Assembly: GCF_039831995.1 (NCBI RefSeq)
Contig: NZ_JBDOIO010000003.1
Location: 2,108,001-2,172,000 of the forward strand
Length of the DNA: 64,000 nt
DNA from: Paenibacillus pabuli
GTDB lineage: Bacteria; Bacillota; Bacilli; Paenibacillales; Paenibacillaceae
Direction: 5' to 3'
Position numbers and translations under genes: made by a program. This document shows, piece by piece, positions 1-9,182 of this stretch; within the stretch, counting starts at the first letter, position 1; each line of letters opens with the position of its first letter. Under the pieces are notes generated by a model. The model did no database searches. It was not told where the DNA came from and saw nothing but the letters and a program-made list of their open reading frames with translations.

Positions 1-1018
1 CGGGGTTAAAAATACTCACTTCTTCATGCATTCGCTCCTGAACAGCTACACTTTCTTCAATCGTCCGAGTCAATTCATAATGTTTCTTCAATTCGATATA
101 GGGTTTACCTGTCACACGCTCGGACTGAATACCCAGCATCCGCTCTGCTTCCCGGTTTACCAGTGCAATGGATTGGGACGCATCAATCATGACAATCCCG
201 CCGGCCATGTTGGCCAGGACACTCTGAAGTAATGCCTCATTATCCCGAATCGTCTTGAGCTGGGTCTGAAGACTGTCAGCCATTCCGTTAATCGCCAGTC
301 CGAGTTGTCCAATTTCGTCTCGGCGTGTTACCTCTACCCTGGCATCATACTCCAGCTTGGTAATCCGGTGTGCAACCTTCGTTATGTGCTCGATCGGTGA
401 GGTTAATCCCCGGGCAACCCGATAACTAACAAGGGCCACAATCAGGAACAACAGTCCCAAGGCGACAAACATGATTAACCAGCCACGCTGCAACCCCTGG
501 TCCACCGCAGCCAAACTCATAGATAATCGGATGTAACCATCGAATTTTCCGCCTGGCACTTCTACCATGTCACTTTGATCCGAGTTCACGGGCAGAGCGA
601 CATATAACATATCCTCCCCCAGCGTCTCACTAAAACGAATGGACTGGCCGTAACCATCTCCGACTGCACCCTTGATCTCTTCCCGGTCCAAGTGATTATC
701 CATTGTAGCAGGATCACTCTCTGAATCACCAATGACCGTTCCATCCCGATTAATAAACGTTACTCTTGAATCGGTCAGCTTCTCCAGCTCGCCTGCCCGA
801 TCCGAATAATACTTTCTTGTTTCTGCCGAGGTTGGATCGGTCGCATCGTGGAAAGGAAACGTCGCCTTCAGCAAATTGATTTCACGCACCATCGTTTGCT
901 CCAGTGCAGTGGTATGTGTCGTTTTAAATACTCTGCCCATCGTATATCCAGCCACAATGACGGATACACCAATCAATATCATCATGATGATGGAAAGGCG
1001 AACTCGAAACGGTCTCAT
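1..1018 (-). CDS. pnpS: Sensor histidine kinase, PhoR/PnpS type (C-terminal part beyond window)
   Basis: Membrane sensor kinase, probably of the phosphate-responsive PhoR/PnpS family. The start is ATG at 1018 behind AAGGAAGAG. Only 339 residues are inside the window. They show TM1 at about 8-28, an extracytoplasmic sensor region at about 30-178, TM2 at about 180-200, a HAMP domain at about 202-254 and a PAS domain from about 262. The HisKA and HATPase domains must lie past the left edge. The family assignment rests on architecture plus position on the mdh side of the dnaE-to-mdh block, where B. subtilis has phoP-phoR. No response regulator gene precedes it here; its upstream neighbour is a cupin. 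It could instead be a ResE- or WalK-like kinase. That it is a kinase is likely, the phosphate role less so. Confidence 0.8.
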   Translation of the reverse strand, partial: MRPFRVRLSIIMMILIGVSVIVAGYTMGRVFKTTHTTALEQTMVREINLLKATFPFHDATDPTSAETRKYYSDRAGELEKLTDSRVTFINRDGTVIGDSESDPATMDNHLDREEIKGAVGDGYGQSIRFSETLGEDMLYVALPVNSDQSDMVEVPGGKFDGYIRLSMSLAAVDQGLQRGWLIMFVALGLLFLIVALVSYRVARGLTSPIEHITKVAHRITKLEYDARVEVTRRDEIGQLGLAINGMADSLQTQLKTIRDNEALLQSVLANMAGGIVMIDASQSIALVNREAERMLGIQSERVTGKPYIELKKHYELTRTIEESVAVQERMHEEVSIFNP

Positions 1019-1047
1019 TAATCTCTTCCTTTATTAGTTAATCTCAA

Positions 1048-1395
1048 TTACAGGTCAGTTGACTCTATCCGATCGCCACGTGTACTTGGTAGTGAAACAA
1101 CCAGAAACTCGACTTCATTTGCACTTGTATTTTGCATCTGATGAGGCACGCCTGGTGGAATCTCCAGTCCTTCATGCGGCTCAAGAGTATATTCCGTTCC
1201 ATCCAGTTCCATACATGCGACTCCGCTAAGGATGAAGAAGAATTGGCGGCTTACGTTATGGTAGTGACGTATTTCAGATGTTCCTGCCGGCATGCGCTCA
1301 TGAATAATGCTCAAACCCTCGTTCTGCACGAGATGCCATCCATCACATTGTGCACCCCATATGTAATGTGCTGCGTTATGCTTGCTAATCTTCAT
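1048..1395 (-). CDS. Small cupin-domain protein
   Basis: A 115-residue single-domain cupin. Cupin motif 1 is visible as HERMPAGTSEIRHYHNVSRQ followed by FFFILSG (about residues 32-59), with the two metal-ligand histidines in RHYH. Motif 2 is IPPGVPHQMQN at about residues 79-89. These suit a metal-binding beta-barrel, but family members range from dioxygenases to sugar isomerases and simple binders, so no substrate can be named. It lies 29 bp upstream of the kinase gene on the same strand and may be co-transcribed with it. Start ATG at 1395. Confidence 0.8.
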   Translation of the reverse strand: MKISKHNAAHYIWGAQCDGWHLVQNEGLSIIHERMPAGTSEIRHYHNVSRQFFFILSGVACMELDGTEYTLEPHEGLEIPPGVPHQMQNTSANEVEFLVVSLPSTRGDRIESTDL

Positions 1396-1608
1396 GATGT
1401 TGTTTGTATCCTCCCCGATGTGTATGTTCCGTCTATCATATCACAGATGCCTTCGGGACAAATCGGTTTCTATGTTAAACAAGATACGACATGAGGCTGC
1501 CTTTGCCGACGAAGTCAAAAAGTGCATTTATCAAGAATATCATGTAACTATCATTTCTGATCCTGACTTTTGTAAACACAGCATAGAAATTTGGAATCAT
1601 TGTCCATA

Positions 1609-1651
1609 GCAAAAAGACGTAGCGTCCAGCAGCAGCCGAACGATACGTCTT
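1609..1651 (-). terminator. Rho-independent terminator of the SDR gene
   Basis: Arms 1614-1625 and 1640-1651 pair over about 12 bp with one mismatch (AAGACGTA with TACGTCTT perfect). On the minus strand the stem is followed by TTTTT, so it should end the short-chain dehydrogenase transcript. Confidence 0.75.
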
Positions 1652-1692
1652 CGTTATTTGATTTGAGATACTAGGTGAAACTAAACTTCAAT

Positions 1693-2562
1693 TTATCCGT
1701 TAACCACTTCGCCGCCGTTGATGTGCATGACTTGTCCACTCACATAAGATGAATCATCTGATGCAAGATACACGTATGCAGGAGCCAGCTCATCCGGTTG
1801 ACCAGGACGTTTCATCGGCTGTGTTGCACCGAACTCGCTCACTTTTTTCTCATCAAATGTCGATGGAATGAGTGGTGTCCAGATTGGACCTGGAGCTACT
1901 GCATTTACCCGAATGCCTTTCTCAATGACATTCATGGACAGGGAACGTGTGAATGACGTGATCGCTCCTTTGGTGGATGAATAATCGAGAAGGGTTGGAC
2001 TTCCGCGATAGGCCGTGATGGACGTTGTGTTGATGATCGTGCTGCCTTGCTTCAGATGTGGCAGGGCTGCCTGTGTGACATAAAACATCCCGAATATATT
2101 AGTGCGGAATGTCCGCTCCAGTTGTTCAGGCGTAATATCTTCCAGCTGCTGCTGCGGGTGCTGCTCGGCCGCATTGTTAACGACAATATCCAGCTTACCC
2201 AGCTGCTCTACTGTCTGCTGAACGGCTTTCTTGGCAAATGAAACATCCCCAATGTCGCCGGCAATCAGGATACACTTGCGTCCTTCCTGCTCCACTTGAC
2301 GTTTGGTCTCTTCCGCATCCTTGTGTTCACTCAGGTATACAATGGCTACATCCGCACCCTCTTTGGCATACGTAACGGCAACGGCACGTCCAATTCCACT
2401 GTCACCTCCGGTAATCAGGGCAACTTTGTCCAACAATTTGTCAGCTGCCTTATATTGCGGTTTTTCAAACTCCGGCTTAGGGTGCATCTCCGATTCAATG
2501 CCGGGACGCTGATCCTGATGCTGCGCTGGCATTGTTTTTTGCGTTTGTGTATTGGTTGACAT
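1693..2562 (-). CDS. SDR-family oxidoreductase, YdaD/YhdF (general stress) type
   Basis: NAD(P)-dependent short-chain dehydrogenase of 289 residues. The cofactor motif TGGDSGIG is at 51-58, NNAA at 129-132, the catalytic serine near 181 and YSSTK (Tyr194, Lys198) follow. A Gln/Pro/Glu-rich N-terminal tail of about 40 residues precedes the Rossmann fold, as in the Bacillus YdaD/YhdF proteins (GSP39 type). I chose ATG 2562 because AGGAGA sits 7 nt before it; an in-frame ATG at 2580 lies upstream of that ribosome site. The substrate is unknown. Monocistronic, with its own terminator. Confidence 0.88.
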   Translation of the reverse strand: MSTNTQTQKTMPAQHQDQRPGIESEMHPKPEFEKPQYKAADKLLDKVALITGGDSGIGRAVAVTYAKEGADVAIVYLSEHKDAEETKRQVEQEGRKCILIAGDIGDVSFAKKAVQQTVEQLGKLDIVVNNAAEQHPQQQLEDITPEQLERTFRTNIFGMFYVTQAALPHLKQGSTIINTTSITAYRGSPTLLDYSSTKGAITSFTRSLSMNVIEKGIRVNAVAPGPIWTPLIPSTFDEKKVSEFGATQPMKRPGQPDELAPAYVYLASDDSSYVSGQVMHINGGEVVNG

Positions 2563-2923
2563 TTCACATTCTCCTCTCAAAATGAACGGCTGTTAACTTC
2601 TCATTCTGTAGGATGGCATGAACAGTGCAGATTATTCCTCCTGCAGTTGACATCATCCAAAACTCACTACTGCTGCCTCGATACTTACTTACCACTCTCT
2701 TTTGAAGGTCAAACAGAAAATAGGTTGAATTACAGATTGCTCACAATTCGATTATTTTTCGAGAATGCCCGTTTCAAAACGGAAATTGTATTCCTATGCC
2801 GCTTGGGCTGATGTACAATGTACAGTATACAAATGTGTTTATAGTATCTTTACCCGTTATAAAGCCTGCGTTCGACCAAGCATCTCAAATAACAGATTTC
2901 CAATCTGACATGGAGACCAAACA
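2563..2923. other. Divergent intergenic region, no gene seen
   Basis: This 361-bp space separates the SDR gene (leftward) from the GGDEF gene (rightward) and must hold both promoters. I could not place convincing -35/-10 pairs. A TGTACAATGTACA stretch near 2814-2826 and a TATAGT hexamer near 2841 are the only notable motifs. No ORF with a ribosome site was found. Confidence 0.4.
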
Positions 2924-4483
2924 ATGGAATCGCACATTAATGCATATATATCCCTTGTAACCACTTCAGCCGTTCTGAATGTTTTTTTGTGTGTCTACAC
3001 GTATTTTAGAAGAGCGGAAATTTCAAGAGCCAAAGTATTTATGCTCTATACGGCTGCATTATCCGTTTACACCTTTGGTTATGCCATTGAGCTCGCCAGC
3101 AATACACTGGAACAAATGAAATTCTGGACGGTCGTGGAGTACATGGGCATGCCTTTCTCAGCCTCCCTCGGTTTGATCCTGATGATCCAGTACACGGGTA
3201 AATCATTATCGAAAAAGGCGACTGCCGCGCTGTTTATCATTCCAACGATCACGCTCTTTATGGTTGCTACCAATGACTATCATCATCTGTTCTACAAAAA
3301 AGTATGGCTTCGAACGGATAGTTCTGTTCCTCTGATGGATATTGCCGCTGGTCAATGGTACGTTGTTCACGGAGCATTTACGTTTTCATGTCTGTTATGT
3401 GCCTGTCTGATCCTGATTGCGCAATGGAAACATACCAAGAAAATGTATCGCCGTCAGCTGCTCACATTGATCACCTCTCAATTGATTCCGATGACAGGTG
3501 CCTTTCTCTACTTAATGGGACTGACGCCAGGAGGAATGGATCCCGTTCCGGTGATCATGTGTATCACTTCATCCATGTACATCTGGGCCATCCTGTCTTC
3601 TCGTCTTTTGACCATCGTCCCTATTGCCAAAGACAGTATCTTTGAGAGTATGCGCGAGGGCGTTATTGTTCTGGATGGTTCGAATCGTCTGGTCGATTAC
3701 AACAAGGCGTTGCGTGATATGCTGCCTGAACTTGAGACAAGCATGGTCGGACAGCCGCTGAACAATATCTGGCTTTCACTGGCCGGTGAAACTTTTCCTG
3801 TGGAATACGGAAGGGAAGGCCTGCAGACCGATCTGTATTGGCAGTTACATAGGCAGACGGTCTGTTATCAGGTCAGAACATCGTATGTGTATAACAAAAA
3901 TGGAGAGGCCGTTGGAAGTCTGATCATGCTGATCGACATAACGGAGCAGCGGTTTCTGCAAGAACAATTGAAGCAGCTCGCTTATTTCGACGGTCTGACC
4001 AAAATATACAACCGGACGCAGTTCCTGCATAAAGGGCGGGAACTGCTGAATGAGGCGCAGCTTAGCCATCAGCCCGCATCGTTTATTTTATTTGATATCG
4101 ATCATTTCAAACGGATCAACGACACCTATGGACACGAAGTTGGCGATCAAGCGCTTGTTCACGTCGTCTCTGTATGTAATCGTTATTTGAACTCTGAAAT
4201 GGTATTCGCCCGATACGGCGGAGAAGAGTTTGTCATTGCCCTGCCGAATGCCACTCTTCAGGATGGGAAGCAGCTAGCCGAGCAGTTACGTGTGGCTTTG
4301 CTGAATGATCCACTTCATGTGGAGGGAAGTCTTGTCCCCATTACTTCAAGCTTCGGCGTTGCCCAATACAATAGTGACACGGATTCACTTGAATCATTGC
4401 TTCGGGATGCCGATAGTGCATTATACGAGTCCAAACGAAATGGCCGCAACACTGTATTTGCCCATTCAGTCAGCGTTTCCTAG
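2924..4483 (+). CDS. Diguanylate cyclase: 7TM sensor, PAS and GGDEF domains
   Basis: 519 residues, predicted to make cyclic-di-GMP from two GTP at the membrane. The first about 225 residues contain seven hydrophobic segments and resemble the histidine-kinase-N 7TM module. A PAS-like domain covers about 235-345 and the GGDEF domain about 350-515. The active-site loop is GGEEF at 432-436, a catalytically competent variant, and DIDHFKRINDTYGH is intact. The five-residue-upstream RxxD inhibitory site is absent (the sequence there is NSEMVFA), so product inhibition of the usual kind is not expected. Start ATG 2924. It stands alone, with a terminator at 4504-4529. Two HD-GYP phosphodiesterase candidates occur later in the window. 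Confidence 0.93.
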   Translation: MESHINAYISLVTTSAVLNVFLCVYTYFRRAEISRAKVFMLYTAALSVYTFGYAIELASNTLEQMKFWTVVEYMGMPFSASLGLILMIQYTGKSLSKKATAALFIIPTITLFMVATNDYHHLFYKKVWLRTDSSVPLMDIAAGQWYVVHGAFTFSCLLCACLILIAQWKHTKKMYRRQLLTLITSQLIPMTGAFLYLMGLTPGGMDPVPVIMCITSSMYIWAILSSRLLTIVPIAKDSIFESMREGVIVLDGSNRLVDYNKALRDMLPELETSMVGQPLNNIWLSLAGETFPVEYGREGLQTDLYWQLHRQTVCYQVRTSYVYNKNGEAVGSLIMLIDITEQRFLQEQLKQLAYFDGLTKIYNRTQFLHKGRELLNEAQLSHQPASFILFDIDHFKRINDTYGHEVGDQALVHVVSVCNRYLNSEMVFARYGGEEFVIALPNATLQDGKQLAEQLRVALLNDPLHVEGSLVPITSSFGVAQYNSDTDSLESLLRDADSALYESKRNGRNTVFAHSVSVS

Positions 4484-4501
4484 TCCAAAACGGAGAAAAA
4501 A

Positions 4502-4529
4502 AGAGACAACCCTATGAGGTTGTCTTTTT
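4502..4529 (+). terminator. Terminator of the GGDEF gene
   Basis: Perfect 8-bp stem AGACAACC (4504-4511) with GGTTGTCT (4518-4525), 6-nt loop, then a T run on the plus strand, 20 bp after the stop codon. Confidence 0.85.
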
Positions 4530-4639
4530 CATTATGCATTGAGGACTAATATTCTTTTGTAGGCTCGTCCTATATGTTATGCAAGCGTTTTAGGTCCTGT
4601 GCTGGATCTACCTCGGACTATTCTCTTAAAGTCTAATTT

Positions 4640-5065
4640 TTAGATGATCGTACGATCAACCATAAGATAAACCATAATCAGCAAGAGTACTGCCAGGACT
4701 GTACTGAATGTACGAATCTTGCCCTGCTCAGGACTCACATCACGGTTGCTTTTCACACCTTCTGCTGCCAAACGCAGCGGTTTACCCATAATACCGCCAA
4801 TGGCAGCGATTGCGAGCAATAAAACCACAACAACACCCATCCACAGGTGGGAATATTCGCCCTTCGTCATCAGGTAGCCCCCTGTAAGAAGCTGGATAAC
4901 CAACCCATACTGGGCGATGCGGTTCAATGAACGAACCGATGTAAATGCGCCCTCTTGTGCCGAAGCATTCAAAGTACGGATTTTACCAACGACGAACGGC
5001 AAAATCAGATAGAATCCCATCGACAGCGCTCCAATAATATGGAGCAGATACATAATCATTGTCAA
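4640..5065 (-). CDS. Small integral membrane protein, about four TM segments
   Basis: About 141 residues, nearly all hydrophobic, with segments starting MIMYLLHIIGALSMGFYLIL and ending LLLIMVYLMV. No catalytic motif. The start is uncertain: TTG at 5065 has GAGGAGG 9 nt upstream, an ATG at 5059 lies two codons later, and longer in-frame starts (to 5107) would place the ribosome site inside the gene. It sits just beyond the mdh terminator on the same strand, so it is probably transcribed separately. Function unknown; reminiscent of small heme/copper-associated membrane proteins, but I cannot support that. Confidence 0.7.
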   Translation of the reverse strand: MTMIMYLLHIIGALSMGFYLILPFVVGKIRTLNASAQEGAFTSVRSLNRIAQYGLVIQLLTGGYLMTKGEYSHLWMGVVVVLLLAIAAIGGIMGKPLRLAAEGVKSNRDVSPEQGKIRTFSTVLAVLLLIMVYLMVDRTII

Positions 5066-5141
5066 AACTTCCATCCTCCTCAACATTTTCAGTGTGATAT
5101 ACATCACATCCCATTATACTGGGGAACTTATCCAAAGAAAA

Positions 5142-5169
5142 GAAAACCTCCGGGTTTCCAGAGGTTTTC
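5142..5169 (-). terminator. Terminator of the citZ-icd-mdh run
   Basis: Perfect 9-bp stem GAAAACCTC (5142-5150) with GAGGTTTTC (5161-5169). On the minus strand it is followed by TTTTCTTT and lies 31 bp after the mdh stop. Confidence 0.85.
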
Positions 5170-5199
5170 TCACTTTTCATGTTCAAGAAGTTTTCAAAC

Positions 5200-6141
5200 T
5201 TATATGGTTACGACTGAAATGACGTTTCGAACGGAATCGGCAGATTTGTCGAGCCCTGCCTTTTCTTCAGGTGTGAGTTCGAGTTCAAACACCTTCTCGA
5301 TCCCGTTCCCACCCAGAATGGTCGGTACACCGAGGAACAAGTCGTTATAACCATATTCGCCTTCCAGGTATGCAATCACTGGGATGATCCGTTTTTTGTC
5401 CTTCAAAATGGCTTCGGTCATCTGAACCAGTGAAGCTGCTGGTGCGTAATAGGCACTTCCGTTACCAAGCAGATTGACAATTTCACCACCGCCAACACGT
5501 GTCCGTTGAACGATGGATTCAATGCGATCTGCCGGAATCAATGTATCGATTGGAATACCGCCCACGCTCGAATAACGAACAAGTGGTACCATATCGTCCC
5601 CGTGGCCACCGAGAACGAAACCACGGACATCCTCAACGGATACATTCAGCTCTTGCGCAATGAATGTGCAATAACGAGCCGTATCTAGGACACCGGACTG
5701 GCCGATAACTCGATTTTTAGGAAATCCTAGTGTTTTATATGCTGCATAAGTCATCGCATCTACTGGGTTACTCAGAATAATGACGATAGAATCAGGGCAA
5801 TACTTTTTCACATTTTCACACACGGACTTCACGATTCCTGCGTTGGTATTCACCAGATCATCACGGCTCATTCCCGGTTTGCGGGCAATACCTGCAGTGA
5901 TAATCACAATGTCTGAGCCCGCCGCATCTTCGTAGTTCGAAGTTCCGATGATATTGCTGTCAAAGCCTTGAACAGGGCTTGCCTCAAGCATATCGAGTGC
6001 CTTACCTTTAGTCGGGTTTTCCAATTGAGGAATATCAACCAGTACAACATCTCCAAGCTCCTTTTGGGCAAGCATTAGAGCTGTTGTTGCTCCGGTAAAT
6101 CCGGCACCGACTACTGTGATTTTTTTGCGCTGAATAGTCAT
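5200..6141 (-). CDS. mdh: Malate dehydrogenase
   Basis: NAD-dependent oxidation of malate to oxaloacetate, the last TCA step. 313 residues, the standard length for the lactate-dehydrogenase-like bacterial MDH. The nucleotide-binding motif GAGFTG is at 12-17, the substrate arginine loop reads [11 protein letters not shown], and the catalytic histidine lies in [13 protein letters not shown] 6141 is preceded by AAGGGGAG with a 9-nt spacer; an in-frame TTG at 6150 directly abuts that site and is unlikely. It follows icd by 15 bp and is almost certainly co-transcribed with it. Confidence 0.97.
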   Translation of the reverse strand: MTIQRKKITVVGAGFTGATTALMLAQKELGDVVLVDIPQLENPTKGKALDMLEASPVQGFDSNIIGTSNYEDAAGSDIVIITAGIARKPGMSRDDLVNTNAGIVKSVCENVKKYCPDSIVIILSNPVDAMTYAAYKTLGFPKNRVIGQSGVLDTARYCTFIAQELNVSVEDVRGFVLGGHGDDMVPLVRYSSVGGIPIDTLIPADRIESIVQRTRVGGGEIVNLLGNGSAYYAPAASLVQMTEAILKDKKRIIPVIAYLEGEYGYNDLFLGVPTILGGNGIEKVFELELTPEEKAGLDKSADSVRNVISVVTI

Positions 6142-6156
6142 GCCTCTCAACTCCCC

Positions 6157-7449
6157 TTACAGGTTTTTAATGATTTGATCAGCGAATTCAGAGCATTTTA
6201 CTTCAGTAGCACCATCCATCAGACGTGCGAAGTCATACGTTACCGTTTTGTTGTTGATGGAAGTTTCCATACCTTTGTAGATCAGGTTTGCTGCTTCTTG
6301 CCATCCCAGGTGCTCAAGCAACATAACGCCGGACAGGATAACGGAACCAGGGTTCACGACGTCTTTGTCCGCATATTTAGGTGCTGTACCGTGTGTAGCT
6401 TCGAAGATCGCATGGCCTGTTACATAGTTGATATTAGCTCCTGGAGCAATACCGATCCCACCAACTTGTGCAGCAAGTGCGTCGGACAGGTAGTCACCGT
6501 TCAGGTTCAATGTAGCAATAACGTCGAATTCGCCCGGACGAGTCAATACTTGTTGCAGAGCAATGTCGGCAATCGCATCTTTAACGATGATTTTACCCGC
6601 ATCTTCAGCTGCTTTTTGAGCAGCATTCGCTGCATCCGTACCGTCTTTTTCCTTGATGATATCGTATTGTGCCCAAGTGAACACTTTATCGCCGAACTCA
6701 TCCTCAGCTACTTCATAACCCCAGTTTTTGAAGGCACCTTCAGTAAATTTCATGATGTTGCCTTTGTGTACCAATGTCACACTCTTACGGTTGTGATCGA
6801 TGGCATACTGAACGGCTGCACGTACCAGACGTTTGGAACCTTCGGAAGATACTGGCTTGATACCGATACCCGAAGTTTCAGGGAAACGGATTTTGTTAAC
6901 GCCCATCTCCTGTTGCAGGAACTGAATCACTTTTTTCACTTCATCCGAGCCTTCAGCGTACTCGATACCTGCGTAGATATCTTCTGTATTCTCACGGAAA
7001 ATGACCATGTCTACCAGTTCAGGACGTTTAACCGGGGAAGGTACGCCGTCGAAGTAGCGTACAGGACGCAGGCAAGTGTACAGATCAAGCTCTTGACGCA
7101 AAGCTACGTTCAGGGAACGAATTCCGCCACCGATTGGCGTCGTCAGAGGTCCTTTGATGGCTACGATATACTCACGAATCGCTTCAAGCGTATCGTTTGG
7201 CAACCACTCACCGTATGTATTGAATGCTTTCTCACCAGCAAACACTTCATACCATGCAATTTTTTTGCTGCCATCGTATGCTTTTTCAACAGCTGCATCA
7301 AGTACACGCTTGGAAGCTTTCCAGATGTCGCGGCCTGTACCGTCACCTTCGATAAAAGGAATGATCGGGTTATTAGGCACTTGCAGTGTTCCGTTATCAA
7401 TCTGAATTTTTTCCCCTTCAGTTGGATGAGCGAATTTTTCTAATTTCAT
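6157..7449 (-). CDS. icd: NADP-dependent isocitrate dehydrogenase
   Basis: Oxidative decarboxylation of isocitrate to 2-oxoglutarate. About 430 residues, very like B. subtilis Icd: [16 protein letters not shown] near the N terminus, the substrate motif [18 protein letters not shown] carrying the conserved Ser and Arg residues, [14 protein letters not shown], and [20 protein letters not shown] near the C terminus. Two ATGs two codons apart follow AAGGAGG; 7449 gives a 10-nt spacer and 7455 only 4 nt, so 7449 is preferred. It lies between citZ and mdh in the usual order. The 151-bp gap to citZ may hold a secondary promoter. Confidence 0.97.
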   Translation of the reverse strand: MKLEKFAHPTEGEKIQIDNGTLQVPNNPIIPFIEGDGTGRDIWKASKRVLDAAVEKAYDGSKKIAWYEVFAGEKAFNTYGEWLPNDTLEAIREYIVAIKGPLTTPIGGGIRSLNVALRQELDLYTCLRPVRYFDGVPSPVKRPELVDMVIFRENTEDIYAGIEYAEGSDEVKKVIQFLQQEMGVNKIRFPETSGIGIKPVSSEGSKRLVRAAVQYAIDHNRKSVTLVHKGNIMKFTEGAFKNWGYEVAEDEFGDKVFTWAQYDIIKEKDGTDAANAAQKAAEDAGKIIVKDAIADIALQQVLTRPGEFDVIATLNLNGDYLSDALAAQVGGIGIAPGANINYVTGHAIFEATHGTAPKYADKDVVNPGSVILSGVMLLEHLGWQEAANLIYKGMETSINNKTVTYDFARLMDGATEVKCSEFADQIIKNL

Positions 7450-7600
7450 AATCATAATTCCTCCTTGAGTGTTGGTATAATTCCGGTATCATGATACCGC
7501 TTGTCTTATCGAAGGAAGGGTCTTGATCTCTGGCCAGGCGTGCAGCCAGTTTTTCAGAACCCTTCACCTCATCCAGTTTATTATACTGGTTTTCAGCCTT

Positions 7601-8713
7601 TTAGCGAAGCTCAACTGAAATGTAACGTTGATCCGTTGGACCTGTATATTCCGCACGTGGACGAATAATGCGGTTATCCGCGAGCTGCTCCAGAATATGA
7701 GCTGTCCATCCGGATACCCGGCTGATGGCAAAGATCGGCGTAAACAGTTCCTGTTCAATTCCCAGTTGGGTATACACGGAAGCGGAATAGAAATCCACGT
7801 TTGGCTTCAAGCCTTTTTGCCCGGTAACCAGTTCTTCAATCTTCACAGACATCTCATAAAGGCGGGTATCATTGTTCATGGTGCCCAGCTCCTTGGACAT
7901 CTTCTGCAGGTGTTTGGCACGTGGATCACCGTTTTTGTATACACGATGTCCGAAGCCCATGATTTTCTCACGGTTGTTCAGCTTCTCCTGAATCGCCGCT
8001 TCCAGACGATCCGGCGTGCCGATCTCATTCAACATTTTCATGACGGCTTCGTTGGCACCACCATGCAGGGGTCCCTTCAGCGCGCCGATAGCGGAAGTTA
8101 CACCTGAATAAATGTCGGAGAGCGTCGCTACGGTTACCCGTGCTGCAAACGTCGAGGCATTCAGTTCGTGATCCGCGTGCAGAACCAGCGCTTGATCCAG
8201 CGCCTTAACTGCCGTTTCGGAAGGTTCTTCACCTGTCATCATATACAGGAAATTCTCAGCGATGGAAGCGCCTTCTTTAGGAGCCACAGGATCCTTCCCC
8301 TGACGGATGCGGGCGATGGCTGCCACAATGGTTGGCAATTGAGCTTGCAATTTGACCGCTTTATTTTCATTGGCTTCAGCTGTCATCTCGTCAGCCTGCT
8401 CATCATACAGTCCAAGTGCGGATATTGCAGAACGCAGTGCTGCCATGGTACTCATGTTTTTCGGATACAATTGGATTTGTGCAATCAACTCGCTCGGAAT
8501 CGGCGCGTAATCGCTCAGGCTTTTACGAAGGGATTTCAATTCATCCGTATTGGGCAATTTGCCAAACCACAGCAAATAAGCAACTTCTTCAAAGCTTGCG
8601 TGTTCAGCCAAATCGTCAATATTGTAGCCACGGTATGTAAGTACACCGTCTACAATGGAACTGATCGAAGAGGTTGTTGCAACGATGCCTTCCAGACCTT
8701 TGGTAGCTGTCAT
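7601..8713 (-). CDS. citZ: Citrate synthase
   Basis: Condenses oxaloacetate with acetyl-CoA, the entry to the TCA cycle. 370 residues, the short Gram-positive type II form. Catalytic histidines lie in GPLHGGANEAV and GFGHRVYKNGDPRAK, and the catalytic aspartate in NVDFYSASVY. ATG 8713 is preceded by AAAGGAG. First gene of the citZ-icd-mdh run. A cre-like dyad at 8793-8808, about 80 bp upstream of the start, suggests carbon catabolite control like that known for B. subtilis citZ. Confidence 0.97.
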   Translation of the reverse strand: MTATKGLEGIVATTSSISSIVDGVLTYRGYNIDDLAEHASFEEVAYLLWFGKLPNTDELKSLRKSLSDYAPIPSELIAQIQLYPKNMSTMAALRSAISALGLYDEQADEMTAEANENKAVKLQAQLPTIVAAIARIRQGKDPVAPKEGASIAENFLYMMTGEEPSETAVKALDQALVLHADHELNASTFAARVTVATLSDIYSGVTSAIGALKGPLHGGANEAVMKMLNEIGTPDRLEAAIQEKLNNREKIMGFGHRVYKNGDPRAKHLQKMSKELGTMNNDTRLYEMSVKIEELVTGQKGLKPNVDFYSASVYTQLGIEQELFTPIFAISRVSGWTAHILEQLADNRIIRPRAEYTGPTDQRYISVELR

Positions 8714-9182
8714 ATTACATCTCTCCTTTAATAAACGAAATCAAGAAACCACAAAGCATGATGAAGCTCTCAGAAACGCATAGTAATAGGTGTTGTAAAC
8801 ATTTACAATTCATAAAATAGTAAAACCGTCAAAATTCGGGTTTCTTATCTGTCAATCGGTATTTCCTTATAACATCATACTGGATTTTGTCGGTTATGTG
8901 AACATCACGGAAGGCCTTTCGCACATCAAACTTCTTTATCACGCCTATAAATCATTTTTGAAAGCCTTTACAAAAACAAGGTTGACATTTTATCCTATTT
9001 ATATAATTCTGTGCGTCGGCTCCATGAATATTGCTATATATCCCTGTGTTCTGGCATACTCTAGGCAAAAGAAAATAAATGCCCCCTGGCAGGCAAATCT
9101 AACGTTTCAAAACGCTGCAATTGCTCTATATTAACTAGATAGCTTCTATGCTGTTCGAAATTATTAGAAGGAGACGTGACGT
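8714..9182. other. Divergent control region between citZ and ytvI
   Basis: 469 bp with no supportable gene. A 78-codon ORF at 8898-9134 has no ribosome site. It holds the cre-like dyad at 8793-8808, a TTGACA on the minus strand near 8850, and on the plus strand a TTGACA followed after 14 nt by TATAAT near 8981-9006, a spacing too short for a standard promoter. AT content is higher than in the flanking genes. Confidence 0.4.
8793..8808. promoter_or_regulatory. cre-like dyad upstream of citZ
   Basis: TTGTAAACATTTACAA: 7-bp arms around a central CA. It matches the CcpA cre consensus (TGWAANCGNTNWCA) except that the central CG is CA. B. subtilis citZ is known to be CcpA- and CcpC-controlled, so this is a reasonable catabolite-repression site, but the imperfect centre lowers certainty. 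Confidence 0.5.

Noticed and set aside
1132..1609. Plus-strand ORFs across the cupin gene
   Set aside because: Antisense to the cupin with no start signals.
6175..7443. 422-codon ORF on the plus strand opposite icd
   Set aside because: Exact antisense of a certain gene, no ribosome site, no domain; it arises from the codon use of icd.
8898..9134. 78-codon ORF between citZ and ytvI
   Set aside because: No ribosome site, AT-rich promoter-like DNA, no conserved pattern.
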